Shown here in pieces: positions 35,726 through 44,374 of a DNA stretch of 64,000 nucleotides. Location of the stretch: NCBI RefSeq assembly GCF_000172635.2, contig NC_018632.1:4154001-4218000 (forward strand), given 5' to 3'. This stretch comes from Alteromonas macleodii ATCC 27126 (GTDB lineage: Bacteria > Pseudomonadota > Gammaproteobacteria > Enterobacterales > Alteromonadaceae). The notes beneath the pieces are model-generated. The model saw only the letters and a list, made by a program, of their open reading frames with translations, ran no database searches and had not been told where the DNA came from. Position 1 is the first letter of the stretch, and each line of letters begins with the position of its first letter. The position numbers and the translations under genes are program-made.

Positions 35726-36241
35726 TTAAATTTGCTGCCACTTTGGCGCGTGCACTCGCTCAATTAAGGCAATCTGCTGTTGATATACGTGATGCAGCAT
35801 TTTGATTAATGCTGAGTTGTCTGGATCGTCCTTTAATGCCGCTTTAATAACATCTGCAGCATCGTCCAATTCTTTTAATTGCTCTTGCCAATCTTCAGTT
35901 AGCGCCGTGGTACTTTCATAACTAGCAAGAAGACTATTCACTTGTTGTTGCTGCTGCATACTCATTGCGTCAATCAGGGCATAGCCATCGCTTCGACTTT
36001 CATCAGCTTTAAACGCAAAAGGAGCCGCGAACCACAATACAGTAACTAAACAAACGCTTGCGGCTATTGCCATCCACTGTTTTGATGTAACCGTAGATGA
36101 TGAAGCGTCGTCTTGTGAAGCGTCGCCTTGCTGCGATGTTATGCCGAGTTCAATACCTCGCCACAAATCTCGTTCTGGCTGCTTCTCTTTCGATATCCCA
36201 GAAATATGCTGAGCAAGCTTGTCGTCAAAATTACTCATCAT
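35726..36241 (-). CDS. Probable anti-sigma factor, single-pass membrane protein
   Basis: This 171-residue protein has a cytoplasmic N-terminus (1-52) with HISGISKEKQPERDLWRGIE, one membrane helix (about 57-75), and a periplasmic helical region rich in Gln/Asp. The layout and overlap with the sigma factor stop (11 bases) match the anti-sigma factor of an ECF pair, although no zinc-binding HxxxCxxC motif is seen, so it would be a non-ZAS type. It probably holds the sigma factor at the membrane until an envelope signal releases it. Two ATG codons in a row (36241, 36238) can serve as the start. Confidence 0.65.
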   Translation of the reverse strand: MMSNFDDKLAQHISGISKEKQPERDLWRGIELGITSQQGDASQDDASSSTVTSKQWMAIAASVCLVTVLWFAAPFAFKADESRSDGYALIDAMSMQQQQQVNSLLASYESTTALTEDWQEQLKELDDAADVIKAALKDDPDNSALIKMLHHVYQQQIALIERVHAPKWQQI

Positions 36242-36806
36242 CGACTCCCATAAAATCTTTCAATAATTGCTTGGCACGGAAAAATTGTGCTTTGCTTGAG
36301 CCCACTGCCATGTTCAACATGCTGGCAATGTCTTCGTGTCTGTAACCTTCAATTGCATGGAGGACAAAAACCATTCTGGCTCGCTCGGGTAAGCGAATAA
36401 CTAATGCTTCTAAATCCACATCGGTGCTGTTTTCTTCAGCCGGCATCTCGTTAATGCCGCTGTTTTCCAAGTTAAACATCCGCTGCACCCACCCTTTCTG
36501 CTTACGCATATAAGAGATGGTAATGTTTGCCGTAACGCTGTGTAACCACGTGGAAAATTGGCTTTGCCCATCAAAATTACCCAATTTTTTCCATAGCTGA
36601 ATAAAGACTTCTTGCGAAGCATCTTCTGCCATTCCCTTTTCACCTGTAAGCCGGTAACAAAGCGCGTAGACTCGCCCAATATGTTCATCGTAAAGGGACC
36701 GAAATGCCTGCTTATCGCCCTTTTTCGCTTTAGATATCAGCTCATTTTCGCTTTTATTACCAAACACCACATTGGCGTGTACAACACGTTGTTGTGTGTG
36801 TTCCAT
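36231..36806 (-). CDS. ECF-type RNA polymerase sigma factor
   Basis: A sigma-70 family protein of 191 residues from ATG 36806, with GAGAAAAGA directly upstream (an ATG 14 codons earlier has no such site). Region 2 (about 30-100) contains FRSLYDEHIGRVYALCYRLTG, AEDASQEVFIQLWKKLGNFDG, and FSTWLHSVTANITISYMRKQKG. Region 4 (about 140-190) contains LPERARMVFVLHAIEGYRHEDIASMLNMAVGSSKAQFFRAKQLL. It lacks regions 1 and 3, hence ECF. The two downstream genes (anti-sigma, DUF4097) form its operon. The regulon is unknown. Confidence 0.9.
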   Translation of the reverse strand: MEHTQQRVVHANVVFGNKSENELISKAKKGDKQAFRSLYDEHIGRVYALCYRLTGEKGMAEDASQEVFIQLWKKLGNFDGQSQFSTWLHSVTANITISYMRKQKGWVQRMFNLENSGINEMPAEENSTDVDLEALVIRLPERARMVFVLHAIEGYRHEDIASMLNMAVGSSKAQFFRAKQLLKDFMGVDDE

Positions 36807-36923
36807 TCTTTTCTCTTTGTTATTTGTGGTGCCGATTAGCATTAGCACTTGTTAGTGTTATAAGGTTAGTCGTACCCTATAGTAGAAAGGTTTAAATGCA
36901 CAAAAATATTTTTTGGAGATGCC

Positions 36924-37574
36924 ATGTCTACCTCATTTTCTGTTAACGCTCTGTTTGCTGGAAAACCTCAGCCGCTAGGCCCTCGTGGGGCACCAAGCAG
37001 TATTGTTAAAGCCCCCGTCGACGCGTTAACGGTACATAGGGACAGAACCGATGAAGACGAACAGGCCAACAAACGTCTTCACGGTGGACCGGAGAAAGTG
37101 CTGCATCAGTTCAACCCGACCAACTATCTGACATTGAGAAAGCATTTTCCTGAAGGCGAATTTTCGCTGGGCAGCATTGGCGAAAACATCAGTATAGAGG
37201 GCATGGACGATGCTACCGTTTATATCGGCGATATATGGAAGTTCGGCGAGGTAGAACTGCAAGTAAGTGCACCCCGTGCCCCTTGCAATAAAATCTCGCA
37301 ACGCTTCGAAGTGCCCAATTTAGATAGATTTGTCGGAGAACGAGGTATCACTGGCTGGTATTACCGGGTTGTTAAAACAGGAACCATCAGTGTTGGCGAC
37401 GAAGTAACACTACTGCACCGTGAGGACGATACCGTTAATGTTCACACCCTAATGCAATGCGCCCATACCAAAGCAGACAAAGCCCTGGCCCAAAAGCTAG
37501 CGAAACTTGAGGCGCTTGATGACGAATGGCGCGGAAAATGCCAAAAAATTGCGGATAAGATTACGGATAAATAG
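36924..37574 (+). CDS. yiiM: MOSC-domain protein, YiiM type
   Basis: A 216-residue protein with the MOSC domain (residues 20-165): TDEDEQANKRLHGGPEKVLHQ, FSLGSIGENISIEGMDDATVYIGDIW, and ELQVSAPRAPCNKISQRF, in which the Cys is the likely molybdenum ligand. E. coli YiiM, of the same length, is a molybdenum-cofactor enzyme that reduces N-hydroxylated bases such as 6-N-hydroxyaminopurine and so protects from mutagenic analogues. ATG 36924 has GGAG at a good distance. It is divergent from the ECF sigma gene. Confidence 0.85.
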   Translation: MSTSFSVNALFAGKPQPLGPRGAPSSIVKAPVDALTVHRDRTDEDEQANKRLHGGPEKVLHQFNPTNYLTLRKHFPEGEFSLGSIGENISIEGMDDATVYIGDIWKFGEVELQVSAPRAPCNKISQRFEVPNLDRFVGERGITGWYYRVVKTGTISVGDEVTLLHREDDTVNVHTLMQCAHTKADKALAQKLAKLEALDDEWRGKCQKIADKITDK

Positions 37575-37595
37575 GCCATTTATCCGTAGCTTAAA

Positions 37596-38708
37596 TTAAA
37601 AAGACGCCTGCTCACCTTCATTCAAAATAATCCAAGGCATTGCAGGGTTTATCTGCTTCTTCATTTTCATAAGACGAAATAGCGCAGAATGTGACGTCTT
37701 GTCACCCATCATCCAGCTGGCATTTCCATAGCCCCAAGGCACTACGGCTTTACAGCCTAGGTCTTGGGCCGCAACAATGGCATCTTCTGGCGTAGTATGT
37801 ACCTTGCGATACCATTTAGGTGAGGTTTCGCTGAAATAAGACGCTATGGGTAACAGGCAAACATCTATTTCACCAAAGCGCGCTTTAATATCCTTGAAGT
37901 GCGGTGAATATCCCGTATCCCCCGCAAAGAACAATGTTTTGCCTTCACTCTCAAATACCCAACCACCCCACAGTGTCGCATTGTCGTCCTCGTACAAATA
38001 AGGCACCCAAATTCGGTTACTGAAATGATGGGCAGGCACGAAGTGAATAGAGGTTTTGCCTACGTTTTTGCTGGTATACCACGCCATTTCTTTAATGGTG
38101 TAGCCTCTATTAGGGAAGTGCTCTGCGAAACCTAACGGAACAAGATATTCGGGCTTTGTGCCTAATTCGGCAATATCGGCTTTATTGAAATGATCATAGT
38201 GAATATGGGAATAAACCACAGCATCGGTTTGTGCGAGTTTGTCTTCACCTACCTCAGCGGGTTCGTTGCGGCTGAACCCCTCCGCCAATCGAAAAGCCCA
38301 ATTAACGGGCCAATCAAACTGCCCAAACACAGGGTCAATAAGTATTTGCTCACCACTTGCGGTGTTAAGTAAAAAACTTGCGTGCCCTAACCAAGTGACA
38401 TTGAAGCCGGTGTGCGAGTTCACTGTCGGGTTGTTGCCAACGAACTGACAATTTTGCATGTCACTTTCACATTCAATATCGGCAGACGCTGGGTAGCAAT
38501 CATTAGTGCACGTGACGGGGTATGCTTTAAAACCGTCGTAAATATTGCTGAATCTGTCCTCATACCCAGGCTCATTGGTGTGCTTGATTACAGCATTTTC
38601 ACCTTCTATCTGAGTAACATGATTAGAGCTGGCGCAACCAGTCACGACACTTCCTGCTACTACTAGCGACGCCAACAACGTCGTTAACTTCTTTAAACTC
38701 ATTACCAT
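37596..38708 (-). CDS. Metallo-beta-lactamase-fold lipoprotein, NAPE-PLD/UlaG-like
   Basis: The 370-residue protein has a lipoprotein signal with lipobox VVTGC (Cys25). The beta-lactamase fold begins at FNVTWLGHASFLLNTASG, with the metal motif YSHIHYDHFNKADI (HxHxDH), HFVPAHHF, FFAGDTGYSPHFKDI and MMGDKTSHSALFR. The order resembles N-acyl-phosphatidylethanolamine phospholipase D-like enzymes more than true beta-lactamases. It is probably a periplasmic or outer-membrane zinc hydrolase with unknown substrate. GTA ATG follows the first ATG, so the start could be 38708 or 38702. It lies divergent from the two-component genes. Confidence 0.8.
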   Translation of the reverse strand: MVMSLKKLTTLLASLVVAGSVVTGCASSNHVTQIEGENAVIKHTNEPGYEDRFSNIYDGFKAYPVTCTNDCYPASADIECESDMQNCQFVGNNPTVNSHTGFNVTWLGHASFLLNTASGEQILIDPVFGQFDWPVNWAFRLAEGFSRNEPAEVGEDKLAQTDAVVYSHIHYDHFNKADIAELGTKPEYLVPLGFAEHFPNRGYTIKEMAWYTSKNVGKTSIHFVPAHHFSNRIWVPYLYEDDNATLWGGWVFESEGKTLFFAGDTGYSPHFKDIKARFGEIDVCLLPIASYFSETSPKWYRKVHTTPEDAIVAAQDLGCKAVVPWGYGNASWMMGDKTSHSALFRLMKMKKQINPAMPWIILNEGEQASF

Positions 38709-38947
38709 TTTTAAGATCGTGTCCTTGTAGCTCCAACCTAGCAGGCAAAGCGCTTAGTTGACTGCTGCGTCTATGCTTTATTTACTCAATTGTGCAGACA
38801 TCAAGAGAACCGCAGTTTAGCGCAAGCACTAAGATAGCTGTTAACCGTTATTGTAAAGCGAGAAACCATCAGCACCACAGTAAATTTGTAACAATATAAA
38901 AGCGCGCGTTAGCGGCCGCATTTATCGTCACAAACCGATTAGTTGCA

Positions 38948-38966
38948 AATGATAACTATTATTAAT
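38948..38966. promoter_or_regulatory. Fur-box-like palindrome upstream of the response regulator
   Basis: TGATAAC-T-ATTATTA (38950-38964) matches the 7-1-7 Fur core TGATAAT-N-ATTATCA at 12 of 14 positions. It lies 34 bases before the response-regulator start, so iron-loaded Fur could repress the two-component genes. Confidence 0.55.
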
Positions 38967-38997
38967 AGTATGTTTAAAATTCTTTCCTGAAGCCATT

Positions 38998-39687
38998 ATG
39001 CGTAAAACCCAAATACTCATTGTTGAAGATGACGCGACGTTAAGTGAACAAATCACACAGCTGTTGCAGTCTCGAGGATTTGACACTCGCCACGAAAGTG
39101 ACGGTAATGCTGGATTACAAGCTGTGCTTGAGGAGAACTTTGACCTTGTGTTACTCGACATACGCCTTCCCTCTTTAAACGGCTTGTCGCTGTTAAACCA
39201 ATTAAGGCAAATAAAGCAAACCCCGGTGATGATGATCACCGCGTCAGGTGCCGAGCAAGAAAGGATTGAAGGCTACCGTAAGGGCGCAGATGACTACTTA
39301 CCCAAGCCCTTCAATTTTACTGAAATGATGCTTCGCATCGACGCACTGTTGCGACGCAGCAAAACACTAAACGACTCAGGCACGCAAAAGTCGGAAATCA
39401 TTGTTGATGTGCTTTATTTAAATCGCATTCAGCAAGTTACCAAATACCACTCAAGACTACTCGAATTCACGCCAATACAATTTAAGCTTCTTTGGATGTT
39501 AGTAGATAACAAAGGGGAAACGTTGAGCAAAGCATTTCTTTATCACAGTGTGCTTAACAAACCCTTTTCGAGGTACGACCGAAGCTTAGATATGCATTTG
39601 TCTAGAGTACGCAAAAAGCTCGTTGAGACTGGCATGCCCCCTGAACGCCTTGCCACTGTCCACGGCCAAGGATATCGCTTTTCGTGA
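38998..39687 (+). CDS. OmpR-family response regulator
   Basis: Receiver domain (1-120) with the acidic pair D11-D12, phospho-acceptor Asp54 in LVLLDIRLPS, Thr81 and Lys103. A winged-helix DNA-binding domain (about 135-229) contains LEFTPIQFKLLWMLVDNKGETLSKAF, the recognition helix YDRSLDMHLSRVRKKL and ends in the wing VHGQGYRFS. At 229 residues this is the usual length. The stop overlaps the kinase GTG by 4 bases (GTGA), so the pair is translationally coupled. Target genes are likely the facing PepSY/TonB receptor genes, a placement seen for iron-responsive systems. Confidence 0.93.
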   Translation: MRKTQILIVEDDATLSEQITQLLQSRGFDTRHESDGNAGLQAVLEENFDLVLLDIRLPSLNGLSLLNQLRQIKQTPVMMITASGAEQERIEGYRKGADDYLPKPFNFTEMMLRIDALLRRSKTLNDSGTQKSEIIVDVLYLNRIQQVTKYHSRLLEFTPIQFKLLWMLVDNKGETLSKAFLYHSVLNKPFSRYDRSLDMHLSRVRKKLVETGMPPERLATVHGQGYRFS

Positions 39688-41111
39688 AAAATAAACTGCT
39701 ATGGCGACTGTGCGCATTTATTGCCGTTGGTACTGTTCTGTTATTTTGGGCCATCGCGTGGCTTACCAATCATACCGAGACCAGCATGAGTTTTATCGAT
39801 AAAGCTCATCAAGAAACCCTTTATTCCTATGGTCAAGAAGCGGAGAAAATCTACCTGGAGGATGGAGAACAAGCGTTAGCTGCTTTTTTGCAAGAAGTGA
39901 AGACAAAAGAGGACACATGGCTTGCCGTAGTTAACTCCCAAATGACCACATTCGCTGACACCCAAATGTTAGATGAGTTTGTTGACCGATTTCAAATAGG
40001 CCGCAGCCCCGAATGGAAAATACATTTATACTTTTCTGAAAACCCTGTGATGGAAGTCCCCTTCGTCGATGACAATACGCACTTTTTAATTCAACTTCCA
40101 CAGCGTATGCGCCCAGGTTCGTTATTGCTCGCCACACGCTTAACGCTTCAAATTGCATTACCTCTAGTGATATTAAGTCTGTTGAGTTTTATGCTGTATC
40201 GACACCTAATGACGCCACTAAAGCAATTAGAAAATGCCACAAAAGATTTCGCAAATGGCAATTTAGAAGCCCGTGCAATGGCTGCAATGCCCAAGCGAAA
40301 TGACGAACTTACTGGGCTTGCCCAGACGTTCGACAAGATGGCCCAAAGAACCAGCAGTCTCATTTATAATCAAAGAAGTTTGCTTGCTGATCTCTCTCAC
40401 GAGCTTCGCACGCCTCTTGCCCGCATTGATATGGCAATAGACTTTGTAGAGCAAGACATTAATCGTGAACAAGCACTTTCACGCCTGCGTTATGAAGCAA
40501 GTACGATGAGAGAGCTTGTTGAAGATACCCTAACCTTTGCATGGCTAAATACAGAATCGCCACAATTGAACAGCGATGACTTTGACTTGGTAGAACTTAT
40601 CAATGTTATTTGTGAAGATGCGCGGTTTGAATACCCTGATAGAACCTTGCATGTCGACACACCTGAATGCGCGAATATTGAAAAGAGCAGCCAGCTTGCT
40701 TTGGGGCAGGCGTTAGAAAATATTATTCGTAATGCTTTGCGTCATACCCCTGAGCAAAGCAAAGTGAGTTTAACGCTGACCAGCGATAATAATAACTATG
40801 TTATCACGGTTACAGACGAAGGCACCGGCGTCCCTGAATCAATGCTAGACGCCATATTCGAACCTTTTTTCAGGGTAGACAAGGCACGGGCAGCCAAAAA
40901 CTACGTACATGCCGCAAAGCGCTCTGGCTTTGGTCTTGGGCTTGCACTGGCGAAACGTCAAGTTGCCGCTGTGGGCGGCGACATATCAGCGATAAATCGC
41001 GCTGCACTAATCAAAGACGCTGCATTACATAGAGACGCTAGTACTAAGCAAACAGGGCTAGTCGTTACCATTACCCTGCCTAAGTCTTTTAATGCTGCTT
41101 TCGCAAATTGA
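39684..41111 (+). CDS. Sensor histidine kinase, EnvZ-like topology
   Basis: A 475-residue membrane kinase. TM1 (about 6-24), periplasmic sensor (25-148), TM2 (about 150-172), HAMP (175-228: RHLMTPLKQLENATKDFANGNLEAR), DHp with H-box ADLSHELRTPLARIDMA, and the ATPase domain with N-box NIIRNALRHTPE, G1 DEGTGVPESMLDAIFEPFFR and G2 GFGLGLALAKRQ. Starts at GTG 39684, coupled to the regulator. The 3' end overlaps the convergent PepSY gene by 23 bases. The sensor domain shows no recognised ligand fold. Confidence 0.92.
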   Translation: MKNKLLWRLCAFIAVGTVLLFWAIAWLTNHTETSMSFIDKAHQETLYSYGQEAEKIYLEDGEQALAAFLQEVKTKEDTWLAVVNSQMTTFADTQMLDEFVDRFQIGRSPEWKIHLYFSENPVMEVPFVDDNTHFLIQLPQRMRPGSLLLATRLTLQIALPLVILSLLSFMLYRHLMTPLKQLENATKDFANGNLEARAMAAMPKRNDELTGLAQTFDKMAQRTSSLIYNQRSLLADLSHELRTPLARIDMAIDFVEQDINREQALSRLRYEASTMRELVEDTLTFAWLNTESPQLNSDDFDLVELINVICEDARFEYPDRTLHVDTPECANIEKSSQLALGQALENIIRNALRHTPEQSKVSLTLTSDNNNYVITVTDEGTGVPESMLDAIFEPFFRVDKARAAKNYVHAAKRSGFGLGLALAKRQVAAVGGDISAINRAALIKDAALHRDASTKQTGLVVTITLPKSFNAAFAN

Positions 41112-42219
41112 GAAGTCTTTGCACTCCAAGTAGTGTGCCAGTATAAACTAAGATACAGCAAAGCAAGCTTACCAGCCCTGCAATGGTCTGCCCTATAAAG
41201 CCAAAGTATTCTCCCGTGTGCAAAAAGCGGGAAGTACCCCAAGCCTGACTCCCTTTGGGCCAATCGGTTTTGTACAGTGTCCTAGTGATGTCACCGGTTC
41301 CCGTGTCGAAATACAGTGAATACGCTAACTCTTGCCGGTGCCCTATACTTTTATCGATATAAAACCGTGCAACACCCTCACTTTTGCCAATATCCATCCA
41401 CATGGAATACCAATCCTGATAGCCATTTTCATTGGCGTGTTGCTGAGCTTTGGTAAATAGCGTGTCGTAACTGACAACGTCGGCGTCTAGCGTCTCAGGC
41501 ATAGCTTTCTTTTCGCGAGTAGGGACTTGTTCACCGTACATTCCATACAATGCTTTGTTTGCCCACTCAAAATAAAACAGGGTAGCCGTTAGTCCAATCA
41601 CAACTAAAAAAGGCAGTGACCACATACCAAAAACAAAATGCCAATGTCGGCGACGGTGCTGTTTATTAGTGTACTTTTGCCGTAACCACATTTGCTGCTT
41701 TAAGGATTTTTTCGATATGTGTTTGGGCAACCATATGATGACTCCCGATAACAGCAAAAAAATAAAAATAAGATTGCTATAAGCCGTTATGGTTTTGCCA
41801 ATTAATTGGTAATCCCCTTCCATTAAAAGATATCGATGCAGGTCAGTTATGACATGAAACGCTTCTTCAACGACCCCTTCTCCTTCTCTTAATATATCTC
41901 CGGTATAGGGGTGAATAAGATAGCTGTGTTCGCCGGCCCATGCGGGAATTGCCGCTCCCTCGCTATTGACCCATCGAACAAAAATATGCGCTTCGTTAGG
42001 ATGCTTTTCACGAAGTAGTGATACAACCCGCTCAGTCGAGATTACCGACTTTTCGATATCAATCGTTTGTGCATAAGCCATTTCACTTAGCTCTTTGAAC
42101 TGGCGCTCGTAAGTGAGTAATACACCGGTAAAAGCCATAGTGAAAACGACAATGCTGGCCAATAAGCCAGCAAAGAGGTGGGCCCAAAAGACCCACCTTT
42201 TAAACGTGGAAAAGTTCAT
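41089..42219 (-). CDS. PepSY-associated membrane protein (probable ferric-siderophore reductase type)
   Basis: The 376-residue protein begins with a membrane helix (AHLFAGLLASIVVFTMAFTGVLLTYERQFKE), has a PepSY-like periplasmic segment and about four membrane helices in total, and ends after a helix (GLVSLLCCILVYTGTLLG). Histidines in the membrane parts (LHRYLLM, HRRRHWHFVFGMW) are placed like those of PepSY_TM proteins that carry haem or reduce ferric siderophores. It is 13 bases downstream of the TonB receptor gene, so the two form an operon for iron import. It is not a PepSY protease inhibitor. Confidence 0.8.
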   Translation of the reverse strand: MNFSTFKRWVFWAHLFAGLLASIVVFTMAFTGVLLTYERQFKELSEMAYAQTIDIEKSVISTERVVSLLREKHPNEAHIFVRWVNSEGAAIPAWAGEHSYLIHPYTGDILREGEGVVEEAFHVITDLHRYLLMEGDYQLIGKTITAYSNLIFIFLLLSGVIIWLPKHISKKSLKQQMWLRQKYTNKQHRRRHWHFVFGMWSLPFLVVIGLTATLFYFEWANKALYGMYGEQVPTREKKAMPETLDADVVSYDTLFTKAQQHANENGYQDWYSMWMDIGKSEGVARFYIDKSIGHRQELAYSLYFDTGTGDITRTLYKTDWPKGSQAWGTSRFLHTGEYFGFIGQTIAGLVSLLCCILVYTGTLLGVQRLLNLRKQH

Positions 42220-42232
42220 CTAAAGGCGTTGC

Positions 42233-44290
42233 TTAGAAATCGTAAGTCACAGACAAACGAATATCTCGTCCAGCTTCTTGCGGACCAATAACGCTTGGGA
42301 ATACTTCGCTGTAGTCACCCACACTTGAATGGTCGATATACGCTTCATCAAACAAGTTCGTTACCACCAGATTTAAGCGAAGGTCGTTTGTGACTTCCCA
42401 CTCGCCATAAATATCCACTAGGGTATAGTCTGCTTTGTTAAGTGAATAAAGCGAGTCGGTCCAACCGTTTTCCAAGGCCTGATGTAGTGTATCTATGTTG
42501 ATGTCGTCAACCATAGTGATGTTAAAGCCAACGCTAATGTCAGCAGTAACCGTGTAATCTGCACCAAGTACCCACGTATCACCGCGACTATTACCTAAGC
42601 CAACAAACTCGTATCCGTTAATATCGATGCTGTTATAGGGTACGCTGTACAGATCTTCACGAGGCATCAATTCAACATCTACGCTTGAAAACCCAAAGTA
42701 CACGTCAACAGAGTCCCAGCGATACGCAAGGTTAAACTCTACGCCAGATGATTCTAGGTCGCCGATATTATTAAATACCGAGTTTCCTTGATAACCGCTA
42801 AATAGCACATCATCAATAGTAGATTCATAGGCGCTAAGGCGTGCATTAAGGTTATTCGCGCTGTATTCGATTGACGCTTCAATATTAGTGACAGTTTCAG
42901 GCACCACGTCACTGGCAACAACGGGAACGTCCTCACCATCATATAAGTATTCGTCAAGCGTGAAACCATCACCAATTTGCTTACCGCGCGCCGCTTCTGC
43001 GTAACCAAGACCAAGGGTCCAAGCTTCGGTAAGCTGATATTCAAGACCGACGTTAAAGCTAAGTTCATTGTCGTCTAGTCCAGATGGCTCATCAGTAACG
43101 GGTGTGCCGTAATAGTCATCGATCAAGATTTGTTGCTGAAAATCAAAGTCGTCATAACGAACACCGTAGCTCAACAACAACTCTGGAGTGATATTGCTAT
43201 GAGCTTGCGCGTAAATACCCATTACGCTGCCTTCTTCTGCGTTCTGCACAGGACCTACGCCAGGACCACTTTCTACCTCATCTTTACGATAGTCGATACC
43301 GTAGGTGAATACGTGGTTTGAAATGTCGGTGGTGTTTCTAATATCAAAACCATAGGTATCGATATCAGACAAGAAATCGAAACGGCCGCCGCGGAACGAT
43401 GATGAAGTTTGGTATGCCGTGGCTTCTAAGAAGACCAATGCACTGTGGTCAAAGCGGTAGTTCGCTACGTAGGTATCACGCTCTGCTTCACTAGGATAAA
43501 GTGGAGCACCTTCTAGTACTACCCAGTTAGGTCTTGCCGAAAACTGACCCTCTTCATCGCGCTGCTCTGCACTTATTGAAAGGTATTGATTATCCGCAAT
43601 GTAACCACTGGCTTTAAGGAACATGAGATCTTGATCTGCGGCAGTACCCAGCACTTCGTTGCCGTCGCCATCTTCAAAGTTATCTCTGTCAACCGTGCTG
43701 TAATAACCTAGCAAGCCCCATGAATCACTTAGCTTTCCATAAAGGCTGCCGCTATATCGGGTGCCTTCGTTTGAGAAATAACTCGCTTTTACTCGACCAC
43801 CAAATTGTTCGTCGCCTCTCAATAAATCTTGCGCATCTTTGGTTTTAAAGCGGATTGAACCACCAATGGCACCTGGGCCACTGGTTGCTTCACCTGCACC
43901 AGCCTGCACATCGATTTGCTTCAAAAGATCGGGATCTAGCGTTACGCGGCCAATGTGGTGAAATAGGGTTGAGGTTTGTTGCGCGCCATCTACGGTTACA
44001 TTCAGGTAGGCATCTTCTAGTCCACGGATAAAGATTTTCTGCGCTACACCTACTGAACCGCCAACGCTGACCGACGGAGACTCTCTAAAAACATCAGCTA
44101 AATCGTTTGCCTGAAACTGCTCAATATCCTCGGCAGTAATGCTCAAGTTAGTTGCTGCGCCTACCACAGCAACTCGCTCTATAGACTTGGTTTCTTCATT
44201 CTGGTTTTCTAGGGATTGCGCAAATACTACCGGACTGGATAGCGTGCATACTGCACTGGCTAAAACTAACTTTTTCAAGGATGTCTCCAT
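42233..44290 (-). CDS. TonB-dependent outer membrane receptor (iron/haem uptake type)
   Basis: This 685-residue receptor has a signal peptide (1-24) and a plug domain with IEQFQANDLADVFRESPSV, RGLEDAYLNVTVDGAQQ, STLFHHIGRVTLDPDLLKQI and AGEATSGPGAIGGSIRFKTKDA. A 22-strand barrel follows, ending in ...RDIRLSVTYDF with the C-terminal Phe. A TonB box-like IERVAVVG occurs near residue 37. The FHHIGR and GPGAIGG blocks resemble FrpB/haem-type receptors; the ligand is not provable. A Fur-like site lies upstream, the PepSY gene downstream. Confidence 0.9.
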   Translation of the reverse strand: METSLKKLVLASAVCTLSSPVVFAQSLENQNEETKSIERVAVVGAATNLSITAEDIEQFQANDLADVFRESPSVSVGGSVGVAQKIFIRGLEDAYLNVTVDGAQQTSTLFHHIGRVTLDPDLLKQIDVQAGAGEATSGPGAIGGSIRFKTKDAQDLLRGDEQFGGRVKASYFSNEGTRYSGSLYGKLSDSWGLLGYYSTVDRDNFEDGDGNEVLGTAADQDLMFLKASGYIADNQYLSISAEQRDEEGQFSARPNWVVLEGAPLYPSEAERDTYVANYRFDHSALVFLEATAYQTSSSFRGGRFDFLSDIDTYGFDIRNTTDISNHVFTYGIDYRKDEVESGPGVGPVQNAEEGSVMGIYAQAHSNITPELLLSYGVRYDDFDFQQQILIDDYYGTPVTDEPSGLDDNELSFNVGLEYQLTEAWTLGLGYAEAARGKQIGDGFTLDEYLYDGEDVPVVASDVVPETVTNIEASIEYSANNLNARLSAYESTIDDVLFSGYQGNSVFNNIGDLESSGVEFNLAYRWDSVDVYFGFSSVDVELMPREDLYSVPYNSIDINGYEFVGLGNSRGDTWVLGADYTVTADISVGFNITMVDDINIDTLHQALENGWTDSLYSLNKADYTLVDIYGEWEVTNDLRLNLVVTNLFDEAYIDHSSVGDYSEVFPSVIGPQEAGRDIRLSVTYDF

Positions 44291-44309
44291 TTGATAATCA
44301 ACAATTACA

Positions 44310-44328
44310 AATAAGAAACATTCTCATT
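44310..44328. promoter_or_regulatory. Candidate Fur site upstream of the TonB receptor gene
   Basis: On the minus strand AATGAGAATGTTTCTTATT contains TGAGAAT-G-TTTCTTA, which matches about 10 of 14 positions of the Fur 7-1-7 core. It lies about 20 bases before the receptor start. Weaker than the site at 38948. Confidence 0.4.
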
Positions 44329-44374
44329 AACTTTAGTCTAAATGGATAGCACTTTTACATTTGTTACAATTCTC

